A stretch of DNA of 64,000 nucleotides from Nematostella vectensis (Eukaryota > Cnidaria > Anthozoa > Actiniaria > Edwardsiidae), in contig NW_026019251.1 in assembly GCF_932526225.1 (NCBI RefSeq), positions 32,336-96,335 of the forward strand. Direction: 5' to 3'. Below the pieces are notes generated by a model. That model saw only the letters and a list, made by a program, of their open reading frames with translations, searched no databases and was not told where the DNA came from. Made by a program: the position numbers and the translations under genes. Position 1 is the stretch's first letter; each line of letters starts with the position of its first letter. Of this stretch, positions 39,001-56,479 are shown in pieces.

Positions 39001-40230
39001 CAATGATGATTAATGATGATCAATGATGATTAATGATGGTCAATGATGATCAATGATGATTTATGATGATCGATGATGATCAATGATGATTTATGATGAT
39101 CAATGATGATTAATTATGATCAATGATGATTAATTATGATCAATGATGATTAATGATGATCAATGATGATTAATGATGATTAATGATGATCAATGATGAT
39201 TTATGATGATCAATGATGATTTATGATGATCAATGATGATTAATGATGATCAATGATGATTAATGATGATTTATGATGATCAATGATGATCAATGATGAT
39301 TAATGATGATTAATGATGAGTAATGATGATTATTGATGAGTAATGATGAGTAATGATGATTAATGATGATTAATGATGATTAATGATGATTAATGATGAT
39401 TAATGATGAGTAATGATGAGTAATGATGAGTAATGATGAGTAATGATGAGTAATGATGAGTAATGATGAGTAATGATGAGTAATGATGAGTAATGATGAG
39501 TAATGATGAGTAATGATGAGTAATGATGAGTAATGATGAGTAATGATGAGTAATGATGAGTAATGATGAGTAATGATGATTAATGATGATTAATGATGAT
39601 TAATGATGAGTAATGATGAGTAATGATGATTAATGATGATTAATGATGAGTAATGATGAGTAATGATGATTAATGATGATTAATGAGGATTAATGATGAT
39701 TAATGATGATTAATGATGAGTAATGATGATTAATGATGAGTAACGATGAGTAATGATGAGTAATGATGAGTAATGATGATTAATGATGATTTATGATGAG
39801 TAATGATGATTAATGATGAGTAATGATAATTAATGATGATTAATGATTAGTAATGATGAGTAATGATGAGTAATGATGAGTAATGATGAGTAATGATGAG
39901 TAATGATGAGTAATGATGAGTAATGATGAGTAATGATGAGTAATGATGAGTAATGATGAGTAATGATGAGTAATGATGAGTAATGATGAGTAATGATGAG
40001 TAATGATGATTAATGATGAGTAATGATGAGTAATAATGATTAATGATGATTAATGATGAGTAATGATGAGTAATGATGAGTAATGATGAGTAAGGATGAT
40101 TAGTGATGAGTAATGATGAGTAATGATGAGTAATGATGAGTAATGATGAGTAATGATGAGTAATGATGAGTAATGATGAGTAATGATGAGTAATGATGAG
40201 TAATGATGAGTAATGATGAGTAATGATGAT

Positions 40231-42930
40231 TAAAGATGAGTAACGATGAGTAATGATGATTAATGATGAGTAACGATGAGTAATGATGAGTAATGATGAG
40301 TAATGATGATTAATGATGATTTATGATGAGTAATGATGATTAATGATGAGTAATGATGATTAATGATGATTAATGATTAGTAATGATGAGTAATGATGAG
40401 TAATGATGAGTAATGATGAGTAATGATGATCAATGATGATTAATGATGATCAATGATGATTAATGATGATTAATGATGATCAATGATGAGTAATGATGAG
40501 TAATGATGATTAATGATGAGTAATGATGATTAATGATGAGTAATGATGATTAATGATGATTAATGATGAGTAATGATGAGTAATGATGATTAATGATGAT
40601 CAATGATGATCAATGATGATTAATGATGATTAATGATGATTAATGATGATTAATGATGATTAATGATGATTAATGATGATCAATGATGATCAATGATGAT
40701 CAATGATAATTAATGATGATTAATGATGATTAATGATATTCAATGATGATTAATGATGATCAATGATGATCAATGATGATCAATGATGATTAATGATGAT
40801 TAATGATGATTTATGATGATTAATGATGAGTAATGATGAGTAATGATGATTAATGATAAGTAATGATGAGTAATGATGATTAATGATGAGTAATGATGAT
40901 TAATGATGAGTAATGATGAGTAATGATGATTAATGACGAGTAATGACGAGTAATGACGAGTAATGATGATTAATGATGAGTAATGATGAGTAATGAAAAT
41001 TAATGATGATTAATGATGATTAATGATGACTAATGATGAGTAATGATGAGTAATGATGAGTAATGATAATTAATGATGAGTAATGATGATTAATGATGAT
41101 TAATGATGAGTAATGATGAGTAATGATGAGTAATGATGAGTAATGATGAGTAATGATGAGTAATGATGAGTAATGATGAGTAATGATGAGTAATGATGAG
41201 TAATGATGAGTAATGATGAGTAATGATGAGTAATGATGAGTAATGATGAGTAATGATGAGTAATGATGAGTAATGATGAGTAATGATGATTAATGGTGAG
41301 TAATGATGAGTAATGATGATTAATGATGATTAATGATGAGTAATGATGAGTAATGATGAGTAATGATGAGTAATGATGATTAATGATGATTAATGAGGAT
41401 TAATGATGATTAATGATGAGTAATGATGAGTAATGATGAGTAATGATGAGTAATGATGAGTAATGATGAGTAATGATGAGTAATGATGATTAATGATGAG
41501 TAATGATGATTAATGATGAGTAATGATGAGTAATGATGAGTAATGATGAGTAATGATGAGTAATGATGAGTAATGATGATTAATGATGAGTAACGATGAG
41601 TAATGATGATTAATGATGAGTAACGATGAGTAATGATGAGTAATGATGAGTAATGATGATTAATGATGATTTATGATGAGTAATGATGATTAATGATGAG
41701 TAATGATGATTAATGATGATTAATGATTAGTAATGATGAGTAATGATGAGTAATGATGAGTAATGATGAGTAATGATGAGTAATGATGATCAATGATGAT
41801 TAATGATGATCAATGATGATTAATGATGATTAATGATGATCAATGATGAGTAATGATGAGTAATGATGATTAATGATGAGTAATGATGATTAATGATGAG
41901 TAATGATGATTAATGATGATTAATGATGAGTAATGATGAGTAATGATGATTAATGATGATCAATGATGATCAATGATGATTAATGATGATTAATGATGAT
42001 TAATGATGATTAATGATGATTAATGATGATCAATGATGATCAATGATGATCAATGATAATTAATGATGATTAATGATGATTAATGATATTCAATGATGAT
42101 TAATGATGATCAATGATGATCAATGATGATCAATGATGATTAATGATGATTAATGATGATTTATGATGATTAATGATGAGTAATGATGAGTAATGATGAT
42201 TAATGATAAGTAATGATGAGTAATGATGATTAATGATGAGTAATGATGATTAATGATGAGTAATGATGAGTAATGATGATTAATGACGAGTAATGACGAG
42301 TAATGACGAGTAATGATGATTAATGATGAGTAATGATGAGTAATGATGATTAATGATGATTAATGATGATTAATGATGACTAATGATGAGTAATGATGAG
42401 TAATGATGAGTAATGATAATTAATGATGAGTAATGATGATTAATGATGATTAATGATGAGTAATGATGAGTAATGATGAGTAATGATGAGTAATGATGAG
42501 TAATGATGAGTAATGATGAGTAATGATGAGTAATGATGAGTAATGATGAGTAATGATGAGTAATGATGAGTAATGATGAGTAATGATGAGTAATGATGAG
42601 TAATGATGAGTAATGATGAGTAATGATGATTAATGATGATTAATGATGAGTAATGATGAGTAATGATGATTAATGATGATTAATGATGAGTAATGATGAG
42701 TAATGATAAGTAATGATGAGTAATGATGATTAATGATGATTAATGAGGATTAATGATGATTAATGATGAGTAATGATGAGTAATGATGAGTAATGATGAG
42801 TAATGATGAGTAATGATGATTAATGATGAGTAATGATGATCAATGATGATTAATTATGATCAATGATGATTAATGATGATCAATGATGATTTATGATGAT
42901 CAATGATGATCAATGATGATTTATGATGAT
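40231..42930. repeat. Tandem 1.35-kb higher-order duplication
   Basis: The rare unit TAATGATATT occurs at 40731 and 42081, and the paired TAACGATGAG units near 40241/40271 recur near 41591/41621, both at 1350 bp. The variant order between them matches closely. The outer ends are approximate. Confidence 0.75.
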
Positions 42931-43920
42931 TAATGATGATCAATGATGATCAATGATGATTAATGATGATCAATGATGATTAATGATGATCAATGATGAT
43001 TAATGATGATCAATGATGATCAATGATGATTAATGATGAGTAATGATGATTAATGATGAGTAATGATGAGTAATGATGATTAATGATGAGTAACGATGAG
43101 TAATGATGAGTAATGATGAGTAATGATGATTAATGATGATTTATGATGAGTAATGATGATTAATGATGAGTAATGATGATTAATGATGATTAATGATTAG
43201 TAATGATGAGTAATGATGAGTAATGATGAGTAATGATGAGTAATGATGAGTAATGATGATCAATGATGATTAATGATGATCAATGATGATTAATGATGAT
43301 TAATGATGATCAATGATGAGTAATGATGAGTAATGATGAGTAATGATGAGTGATGATGATCAATGATGATTAATGATAATCAATGATGATTAATGATGAG
43401 TAATGATGAGTAATAATGATTAATGATGATTAATGATGAGTAATGATGAGTAATGATGAGTAATGATGAGTAAGGATGATTAGTGATGAGTAATGATGAG
43501 TAATGATGAGTAATGATGAGTAATGATGAGTAATGATGAGTAATGATGAGTAATGATGAGTAATGATGAGTAATGATGAGTAATGATGAGTAATGATGAG
43601 TAATGATGAGTAATGATGAGTAATGATGAGTAATGATGAGTAATGATGAGTAATGATGATTAATGATGAGTAATGATGAGTAATGATGAGTAATTATGAT
43701 TAATGATGATTAATGATGAGTAATGATGAGTAATGATGATTAATGATGATTAATGATGAGTAATGATGAGTAATGATGAGTAATGATGAGTAATGATGAT
43801 TAATGAGGATTAATGAGGATTAATGATGATTAATGATGAGTAATGATGAGTAATGATGAGTAATGATGAGTAATGATGAGTAATGATGAGTAATGATGAG
43901 TAATGATGAGTAATGATGAT

Positions 43921-46900
43921 TAATGATGAGTAATGATGATTAATGATGAGTAATGATGAGTAATGATGAGTAAGGATGAGTAAGGATGATTAATGATGAG
44001 TAATGATGAGTAATGATGAGTAATGATGATTAATGATGATTAATGATGAGTAATGATGAGTAATGATGATAAATGATGATTAATGATTATCAATGATGAT
44101 TAATGATGATTAATGATGATTAATGATGATCAATGATGATTAATGATGATCAATGATGATTAATGATGGTCAATGATGATCAATGATGATTTATGATGAT
44201 CAATGATGATCAATGATGATTTATGATGATCAATGATGATTAATTATGATCAATGATGATTAATTATGATCAATGATGATTAATGATGATCAATGATGAT
44301 TTATGATGATCAATGATGATCAATGATGATTTATGATGATTAATGATGATCAATGATGATCAATGATGATTAATGATGATCAATGATGATTAATGATGAT
44401 CAATGATGATTAATGATGATCAATGATGATCAATGATGATTAATGATGAGTAATGATGATTAATGATGAGTAATGATGAGTAATGATGATTAATGATGAG
44501 TAATGATGAGTAATGATGATTAATGACGAGTAATGATGAGTAATGACGAGTAATGACGAGTAATGATGAGTAATGACGAGTAATGACGAGTAATGACGAG
44601 TAATGACGAGTAATGATGAGTAATGACGAGTAATGATGATTAATGATGATTAATGATGAGTAATGATGAGTAATGATGATTAATGATGAGTAATGATGAG
44701 TAATGATGAGTAATGATGAGTAATGATAATTAATGATGAGTAATGATGATTAATGATGATTAATGATGAGTAATGATGAGTAATGATGAGTAATGATGAG
44801 TAATGATGATTAATGATGATTAATGATGATTAATGATTATCAATGATGAATTATGATGATTAATGATGATCATTGATGATCAATGATGATTAATGATGAT
44901 CAATGATGATTAATGATGATCAATGATGATTAATGATGATTTATGATGATCAATGATAATTTATGATAATCAATGATGATCAATGATGATTAATGATGAT
45001 CAATGATGATTAATGATGATTTATGATGATCAATGATGATCAATGATGATCAATGATGATTAATGATGATCAATGATGATCAATGATGATTATTGATGAG
45101 TAATGATGAGTAATGATGAGTAATGATGATTAATGATGAGTAATGATGAGTAATGATGATTAATGATGAGTAATGATGAGTAATGATGAGTAATGAAGAT
45201 TAATGATGAGTAATGATGATTAATGATGAGTAATGATGAGTAATGATGAGTAATGATGATTTATGATGATTAATGATGATTAATGATGAGTAATGATGAT
45301 GAATGATAATTAATGATGATTAATGATGATTAATGATGAGTAATGATGATTAATGATGATTAATGATGAGTAATGATGAGTAATGATGAGTAATTATGAG
45401 TAATGATGAGTAATGATGAGTAATGATGAGTAATGATGAGTAATGATGAGTAATGACGATTAATGATGAGTAATGATGATTAATGATGATTAATGATGAG
45501 TAATGATGATTAATGATGAGTAATGATGATTAATGATGATTAATGACGATTAATGATGATTAATGATGAGTAATGATGATTAATGATGAGTAATGATGAT
45601 TAATGATGATTAATGACGATTAATGATGATTAATGATGAGTAATGATGAGTAATGATGATTAATGATGAGTAATGATGATTAATGATGAGTAATGATGAG
45701 TAATGATGAGTAATGATGAGTAATGATGAGTAATGATGAGTAATGATGATTAATGATGAGTAATGATGAATAATGATGAGTAATGATGAGTAATGATGAG
45801 TAATGATGAGTAATGATGAGTAATGATGATTAATGATGAGTAACGATGAGTAATGATGATTAATGATGAGTAACGATGAGTAATGATGAGTAATGATGAG
45901 TAATGATGATTAATGATGATTTATGATGAGTAATGATGATTAATGATGAGTAATGATAATTAATGATGATTAATGATTAGTAATAATGAGTAATGATGAG
46001 TAATGATGAGGAATGATGAGTAATGATGATCAATGATGATTAATGATGATCAATGATGATTAATGATGATTAATGATGATCAATGATGAGTAATGATGAG
46101 TAATGATGATTAATGATGAGTAATGATGATTAATGATGAGTAATGATGATTAATGATGATTAATGATGATTAATGATGATTAATGATGATTTATGATGAT
46201 TAATGATGATCAATGATGATCAATGATGATTAATGATGATCAATGATGATTAATGATGATCAATGATGATTAATGATGATCAATGATGATCAATGATGAT
46301 TAATGATGAGTAATGATGATTAATGATGAGTAATGATGAGTAATGATGATTAATGATGAGTAATGATGAGTAATGATGATTAATGACGAGTAATGATGAG
46401 TAATGACGAGTAATGACGAGTAATGATGAGTAATGACGAGTAATGACGAGTAATGACGAGTAATGACGAGTAATGATGAGTAATGACGAGTAATGATGAT
46501 TAATGATGATTAATGATGAGTAATGATGAGTAATGATGAGTAATGATGATTAATGATGAGTAATGATGATTAATGATGAGTAATGATGAGTAATGATGAG
46601 TAAGGATGAGTAAGGATGATTAATGATGAGTAATGATGAGTAATGATGAGTAATGATGATTAATGATGATTAATGATGAGTAATGATGAGTAATGATGAT
46701 AAATGATGATTAATGATTATCAATGATGATTAATGATGATTAATGATGATTAATGATGATCAATGATGATTAATGATGATCAATGATGATTAATGATGGT
46801 CAATGATGATCAATGATGATTTATGATGATCAATGATGATCAATGATGATTTATGATGATCAATGATGATTAATTATGATCAATGATGATTAATTATGAT

Positions 46901-49180
46901 CAATGATGATTAATGATGATCAATGATGATTTATGATGATCAATGATGATCAATGATGATTTATGATGATTAATGATGATCAATGATGATCAATGATGAT
47001 TAATGATGATCAATGATGATTAATGATGATCAATGATGATTAATGATGATCAATGATGATCAATGATGATTAATGATGAGTAATGATGATTAATGATGAG
47101 TAATGATGAGTAATGATGATTAATGATGAGTAATGATGAGTAATGATGATTAATGACGAGTAATGATGAGTAATGACGAGTAATGACGAGTAATGATGAG
47201 TAATGACGAGTAATGACGAGTAATGACGAGTAATGACGAGTAATGATGAGTAATGACGAGTAATGATGATTAATGATGATTAATGATGAGTAATGATGAG
47301 TAATGATGATTAATGATGAGTAATGATGAGTAATGATGAGTAATGATGAGTAATGATAATTAATGATGAGTAATGATGATTAATGATGATTAATGATGAG
47401 TAATGATGAGTAATGATGAGTAATGATGAGTAATGATGATTAATGATGATTAATGATGATTAATGATTATCAATGATGAATTATGATGATTAATGATGAT
47501 CATTGATGATCAATGATGATTAATGATGATCAATGATGATTAATGATGATCAATGATGATTAATGATGATTTATGATGATCAATGATAATTTATGATAAT
47601 CAATGATGATCAATGATGATTAATGATGATCAATGATGATTAATGATGATTTATGATGATCAATGATGATCAATGATGATCAATGATGATTAATGATGAT
47701 CAATGATGATCAATGATGATTATTGATGAGTAATGATGAGTAATGATGAGTAATGATGATTAATGATGAGTAATGATGAGTAATGATGATTAATGATGAG
47801 TAATGATGAGTAATGATGAGTAATGATGATTAATGATGAGTAATGATGATTAATGATGAGTAATGATGAGTAATGATGAGTAATGATGATTTATGATGAT
47901 TAATGATGATTAATGATGAGTAATGATGATGAATGATAATTAATGATGATTAATGATGATTAATGATGAGTAATGATGATTAATGATGATTAATGATGAG
48001 TAATGATGAGTAATGATGAGTAATTATGAGTAATGATGAGTAATGATGAGTAATGATGAGTAATGATGAGTAATGATGAGTAATGACGATTAATGATGAG
48101 TAATGATGATTAATGATGATTAATGATGAGTAATGATGATTAATGATGAGTAATGATGATTAATGATGATTAATGACGATTAATGATGATTAATGATGAG
48201 TAATGATGATTAATGATGAGTAATGATGATTAATGATGATTAATGACGATTAATGATGATTAATGATGAGTAATGATGAGTAATGATGATTAATGATGAG
48301 TAATGATGATTAATGATGAGTAATGATGAGTAATGATGAGTAATGATGAGTAATGATGAGTAATGATGAGTAATGATGATTAATGATGAGTAATGATGAG
48401 TAATGATGAGTAATGATGAGTAATGATGAGTAATGATGAGTAATGATGAGTAATGATGATTAATGATGAGTAACGATGAGTAATGATGATTAATGATGAG
48501 TAACGATGAGTAATGATGAGTAATGATGAGTAATGATGATTAATGATGATTTATGATGAGTAATGATGATTAATGATGAGTAATGATAATTAATGATGAT
48601 TAATGATTAGTAATAATGAGTAATGATGAGTAATGATGAGGAATGATGAGTAATGATGATCAATGATGATTAATGATGATCAATGATGATTAATGATGAT
48701 TAATGATGATCAATGATGAGTAATGATGAGTAATGATGATTAATGATGAGTAATGATGATTAATGATGAGTAATGATGATTAATGATGATTAATGATGAT
48801 TAATGATGAGTAATGATGATTAATGATGAGTAATGATGAGTAATGATGAGTAATGATGAGTAATGATAATTAATGATGAGTAATGATGATTAATGATGAT
48901 TAATGATGAGTAATGATGAGTAATGATGAGTAATGATGAGTAATGATGAGTAATGATGATCAATGATGATTAATGATGATCAATGATGATTAATGATGAT
49001 TAATGATGATCAATGATGAGTAATGATGAGTAATGATGATTAATGATGAGTAATGATGATTAATGATGAGTAATGATGATTAATGATGATTAATGATGAT
49101 TAATGATGATTAATGACGATTTATGATGATTAATGATGATCAATGATGATCAATGATGATTAATGATGATCAATGATGAT
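43921..49180. repeat. Tandem 2.63-kb higher-order duplication
   Basis: Markers repeat at exactly 2630 bp: the TAAGGATGAG-TAAGGATGAT pair (43971 and 46601), TAATGATGGT (44161 and 46791), the CpG cluster (44521 and 47151), GAATGATAAT (45301 and 47931) and GAATGATGAG (46011 and 48641). Only isolated differences were seen, such as TAATGAAGAT at 45191. Part of the block recurs a third time about 2930-2940 bp on, with the CpG cluster at 49311. Confidence 0.85.
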
Positions 49181-50149
49181 TAATGATGATCAATGATGAT
49201 TAATGATGATCAATGATGATCAATGATGATTGATGATGAGTAATGATGATTAATGATGAGTAATGATGAGTAATGATGATTAATGATGAGTAATGATGAG
49301 TAATGATGATTAATGACGAGTAATGATGAGTAATGACGAGTAATGACGAGTAATGATGAGTAATGACGAGTAATGACGAGTAATGACGAGTAATGACGAG
49401 TAATGATGAGTAATGACGAGTAATGATGATTAATGATGATTAATGATGAGTAATGATGAGTAATGATGATTAATGATGAGTAATGATGAGTAATGATGAG
49501 TAATGATGAGTAATGATAATTAATGATGAGTAATGATGATTAATGATGATTAATGATGAGTAATGATGAGTAATGATGAGTAATGATGAGTAATGATGAT
49601 TAATGATGATTAATGATGATTAATGATTATCAAAGATGATTGATGATGATTAATGATGATCAATGATGATCAATGATGATTAATGATGATCAATGATGAT
49701 TAATGATGATCAATGATGATTAATGATGATTTATGATGATCAATGATAATTTATGATGATCAATGATGATCAATGATGATTAATGATGATCAATGATGAT
49801 TAATGATGATTTATGATGATCAATGATGATCAATGATGATCAATGATGATTAATGATGATCAATGATGATCAATGATGATTATTGATGAGTAATGATGAG
49901 TAATGATGAGTAATGATGATTAATGATGAGTAATGATGAGTAATGATGATTAATGATGAGTAATGATGAGTAATGATGAGTAATGATGATTAATGATGAG
50001 TAATGATGATTAATGATGAGTAATGATGAGTAATGATGAGTAATGATGATTTATGATGATTAATGATGATTAATGATGAGTAATGATGATGAATGATGAT
50101 TAATGATGATTAATGATGATTAATGATGAGTAATGATGATTAATGATGA

Positions 50150-52320
50150 TTAATGATGAGTAATGATGAGTAATGATGAGTAATAATGAGTAATGATGAG
50201 TAATGATGAGTAATGATGAGTAATGATGAGTAATGATGAGTAATGACGATTAATGATGAGTAATGATGATTAATGATGATTAATGATGAGTAATGATGAT
50301 TAATGATGAGTAGTGATGATTAATGATGATTAATGACGATTAATGATGATTAATGATGAGTAATGATGAGTAATGATGATTAATGATGAGTAATGATGAT
50401 TAATGATGAGTAATGATGAGTAATGATGATTAATGATGAGTAATGATGAGTAATGACGAGTAATGATGATTAATGATGATTAATGATGAGTAATGATGAT
50501 TAATGATGATTAATGATGATTAATGATGATTAATGATGATTAATGATGATTAATGATGATTAATGATAAGTAATGATAAGTAATGATGAGTAATGATGAG
50601 TAATGATGAGTAATGATGAGTAATGATGAGTAATGATGAGTAATGATGAGTAATGATGAGTAATGATGAGTAATGATGAGTAATGATGAGTAATGATGAG
50701 TAATGATGAGTAATGATGAGTAATGATGAGTAATGATGAGTAATGATGAGTAATGATGAGTAATGATGAGTAATGATGATTAATGATGAGTAATGATGAT
50801 TAATGATGAGTAATGATGATTAATGATGATTAATGATGAGTGATGATGATTAATGATGAGTAATGATGAGTAATGATGATTAATGATGAGTAATGATGAG
50901 TAATGACGAGTAATGATGAGTAATGATGATTAATGATGAGTAATGATGATTAATGATGAGTAATGATAATTAATGATGATTAATGATTAGTAATAATGAG
51001 TAATGATGAGTAATGATGAGTAATGATGAGTAATGATGATCAATGATGATTAATGATGATCAATGATGATTAATGATGATTAATGATAATCAATGATGAG
51101 TAATGATGAGTAATGATGATTAATGATGAGTAATGATGATTAATGATGAGTAATGATGATTAATGATGATTAATGATGATTAATGATGATTAATGATGAG
51201 TAATGATGATGAATGATGATTAATGATGATTAATGATGATTAATGATGAGTAATGATGATTAATGATGATTAATGATGAGTAATGATGAGTAATGATGAG
51301 TAATAATGAGTAATGATGAGTAATGATGAGTAATGATGAGTAATGATGAGTAATGATGAGTAATGACGATTAATGATGAGTAATGATGATTAATGATGAT
51401 TAATGATGAGTAATGATGATTAATGATGAGTAATGATGATTAATGATGATTAATGACGATTAATGATGATTAATGATGAGTAATGATGAGTAATGATGAT
51501 TAATGATGAGTAATGATGATTAATGATGAGTAATGATGAGTAATGATGATTAATGATGAGTAATGATGAGTAATGACGAGTAATGATGATTAATGATGAT
51601 TAATGATGAGTAATGATGATTAATGATGATTAATGATGATTAATGATGATTAATGATGATTAATGATGATTAATGATGATTAATGATGAGTAATGATGAG
51701 TAATGATGAGTAATGATGAGTAATGATGAGTAATGATGAGTAATGATGAGTAATGATGAGTAATGATGAGTAATGATGAGTAATGATGAGAAATGATGAG
51801 TAATGATGAGTAATGATGAGTAATGATGAGTAATGATGAGTAATGATGAGTAATGATGAGTAATGATGAGTAATGATGAGTAATGATGAGTAATGATGAT
51901 TAATGATGAGTAATGATGATTAATGATGAGTAATGATGATTAATGATGATTAATGATGAGTGATGATGATTAATGATGAGTAATGATGAGTAATGATGAT
52001 TAATGATGAGTAATGATGAGTAATGACGAGTAATGATGAGTAATGATGATTAATGATGAGTAATGATGATTAATGATGAGTAATGATAATTAATGATGAT
52101 TAATGATTAGTAATAATGAGTAATGATGAGTAATGATGAGTAATGATGAGTAATGATGATCAATGATGATTAATGATGATCAATGATGATTAATGATGAT
52201 TAATGATAATCAATGATGAGTAATGATGAGTAATGATGATTAATGATGAGTAATGATGATTAATGATGAGTAATGATGATTAATGATGATTAATGATGAT
52301 TAATGATGATTAATGATGAG
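50150..52320. repeat. Tandem 1.12-kb higher-order duplication
   Basis: TAATAATGAG (50181 and 51301), TGATGATGAT (50841 and 51961) and the TAATGATTAG-TAATAATGAG pair (50981 and 52101) all repeat at 1120 bp. The ends are approximate. Confidence 0.75.
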
Positions 52321-55300
52321 TAATGATGATTAATGATGAGTAATGATGATTAATGATGATTAATGATGATTAATGATGATCAATGATGATTAATGATGAT
52401 CAATGATGATCAATGATGATTAATGATGATTAATGATGATCAATGATGATTAATGATGATCAATGATAATTAATGATGATTAATGATGATTAATGATAAT
52501 CAATGATGATTAATGATAATCAATGATGATTAATGATGATTTATGATGATTAATGATGATTTATGATGATTAATGATGATTTATGATGATCAATGATGAT
52601 CAATGATGATTAATGATGAGTAATGATGATTAATGATGAGTAATGATGAGTAATGATGATTAACGATGAGTAATGATGATTAATGATGAGTAATGATGAT
52701 TAATGATGAGTAATGATGAGTAATGATGAGTAATGATAATTAATGATAATTAATGATGATTAATGATGATTAATGATGATTAATGATGATTAATGATGAG
52801 TAATGATGATTAATGATGAGTAATGATGAGTAATGATAAGTAATGATGAGTAATGATAAGTAATGATGAGTAATGATGAGTAATGATGAGTAATGATGAG
52901 TAATGATGAGTAATGATGAGTAATGATGAGCAATGATGATTAATGATGAGTAATGATGAGTAATGATGAGTAATGATGATTAATGATGAGTAATGATGAT
53001 TAATGATGATTAATGATGAGTAATGATGATTAATGATGAGTAATGATGAGTAATGATGATTAATGATGAGTAATGATGAGTAATGACGAGTAATGATGAG
53101 TAATGATGATTAATGATGAGTAATGATGAGTAATGAGGATTAATGATGAGTAATGATGATTAATGATGAGTAATGATGAGTAATGATGATTAATGATGAT
53201 TAATGATGAGTAATGATGAGTAATGATGAGTAATGATGAGTAAGGATGAGTAATGATGAGTAATGATGAGTAATGATGAGTAATGATGAGTAATGATGAG
53301 TAATGATGATTAATGATGAGTAATGATGAGTAATGATGAGTAATGATGAGTAATGATGAGTAATGATGAGTAATGATGCGTAATGTTGCTTAATGATGAG
53401 TAATGATGAGTAATGATGAGTAATGATGATTAATGATGAGTAACGATGAGTAATGATGATTAATGATGAGTAATGATGATTAATGATGAGTAATGATGAT
53501 TAATGATGATTAATGATGATTTATGATGATTAATGATGATTAATGATGAGTAATGATGAGTAATGATGAGTAATGATGATTAATGACGAGTAATGATGAT
53601 TAATGATGAGTAATGATGATTAATGATGAGTAATGATGAGTAATGATGAGTAATGATGAGTAATGATGAGTAATGATGAGTAATGATGAGTAATGATGAG
53701 TAATGATGAGTAATGATGAGTAATGATGGATAATGATGAGTAATGATGAGTAATGATGAGTAATGATGAGTAATGATGATTAATGATGAGTAATGATGAT
53801 TGATGATGATTAATGATGAGTAATGATGATTAATGATGAGTAATGATGAGTAATGATGATTAATGATGAGTAATGATGAGTAATGACGAGTAATGATGAG
53901 TAATGATGATTAATGATGAGTAATGATGAGTAATGAGGATTAATGATGAGTAATGATGATTAATGATGAGTAATGATGAGTAATGATGAGTAATGATGAT
54001 TAATGATGATTAATGATGAGTAATGATGATTAATGATGAGTAATGATGAGTAATGATGAGTAATGATAAGTAATGATGAGTAATGATGAGTAATGATGAG
54101 TAATGATGAGTAATGATGAGTAATGATGAGTAATGATGAGTAATGATGCGTAATGTTGCTTAATGATGAGTAATGATGAGTAATGATGAGTAATGATGAT
54201 TAATGATGAGTAACGATGAGTAATGATGATTAATGATGAGTAATGATGATTAATGATGAGTAATGATGATTAATGATGATTAATGATGATTTATGATGAT
54301 TAATGATGATTAATGATGAGTAATGATGAGTAATGACGAGTAATGATGATTAATGACGAGTAATGATGATTAATGATGAGTAATGATGATTAATGATGAG
54401 TAATGATGAGTAATGATGAGTAATGATGAGTAATGATGAGTAATGATGAGTAATGATGAGTAATGATGAGTAATGATGAGTAATGATGAGTAATGATGAG
54501 TAATGATAAGTAATGATGAGTAATGATGAGTAATGATGAGTAATGATGAGTAATGATGAGTAATGATGAGTAATGATGAGTAATGATGATTAATGATGAG
54601 TAATGATGATTAATGATGATTAATGATGAGTAATGATGATTAATGATGAGTAATGATGAGTAATGATGATTAATGATGAGTAATGATGAGTAATGACGAG
54701 TAATGATGAGTAATGATGATTAATGATGAGTAATGATGAGTAATGAGGATAAATGATGAGTAATGATGATTAATGATGAGTAATGATGAGTAATGATGAG
54801 TAATGATGATTAATGATGATTAATGATGAGTAATGATGATTAATGATGAGTAATGATGAGTAATGATGATTAATGATGAGTAATGATGAGTAATGATGAG
54901 TAATGATGAGTAATGATGAGTAATGATGATCAATGATGATTAATGATGATTAATGATGAGTAATGATGATCAATGATGATTAATGATGATCAATGATGAT
55001 TAATGATGATTAATGATGATCAATGATGAGTAATGATGAGTAATGATGATTAATGATGAGTAATGATGATTAATGATGAGTAATGATGATGAATGATGAT
55101 TAATGATGATTAATGATGATTAATGATGATTAATGATGAGTAATGATGATTAATGATGATTAATGATGAGTAATGATGAGTAATGATGAGTAATGATGAG
55201 TAATGATGAGTAATGATGAGTAATGATGAGTAATGATGAGTAATGATGAGTAATGACGATTAATGATGAGTAATGATGATTAATGATGATTAATGATGAG

Positions 55301-56479
55301 TAATGATGATTAATGATGAGTAATGATGATTAATGATGATTAATGACGATTAATGATGATTAATGATGAGTAATGATGAGTAATGATGATTAATGATGAG
55401 TAATGATGATTAATGATGAGTAATGATGAGTAATGATGATTAATGATGAGTAATGATGATTAATGATGATTAATGATGATTAATGATGATTAATGATGAG
55501 TAATGATGATTAATGATGATTAATGATGATTAATGATGATTAATGATGATTAATGATGATTAATGATGATTAATGATGATTAATGATGATTAATGATGAG
55601 TAATGATGAGTAATGATGAGTAATGATGAGTAATGATGAGTAATGATGAGTAATGATGAGTAATGATGAGTAATGATGAGTAATGATGAGTAATGATGAG
55701 TAATGATGAGTAATGATGAGTAATGATGAGTAATGATGAGTAATGATGAGTAATGATGAGTAATGATGAGTAATGATGAGTAATGATGAGTAATGATGAG
55801 TAAAGATGATTAGTGATGAGTAATGATGAGTAATGATGAGTAATGATGAGTAATGATGATTAATGATGATTAATGATGAGTAATGATGATGAATGATGAT
55901 TAATGATGATTAATGATGATTAATGATGAGTAATGATGATTAATGATGATTAATGATGAGTAATGATGAGTAATGATAATTAATGACGAGTAATGATGAT
56001 TAATGATGATTAATGATGAGTAATGATGAGTAATGATGAGTAATGATGAGTAATGATGAGTAATGATGAGTAATGATGAGTAATGATGAGTAATGATGAG
56101 TAATGATGAGTAATGATGAGTAATGATGAGTAATGATGAGTAATGATGAGTAATGATGAGTAATGATGAGTAATGACGATTAATGATGAGTAATGATGAT
56201 TAATGATGATTAATGATGAGTAATGATGATTAATGATGAGTAATGATGATTAATGATGATTAATGACGATTAATGATGATTAATGATGAGTAATGATGAG
56301 TAATGATGATTAATGATGAGTAATGATGATTAATGATGAGTAATGATGAGTAATGATGATTAATGATGAGTAATGATGAGTAATGACGAGTAATGATGAT
56401 TAATGATGATTAATGATGAGTAATGATGATTAATGATGATTAATGATGATTAATGATGATTAATGATGATTAATGATGA

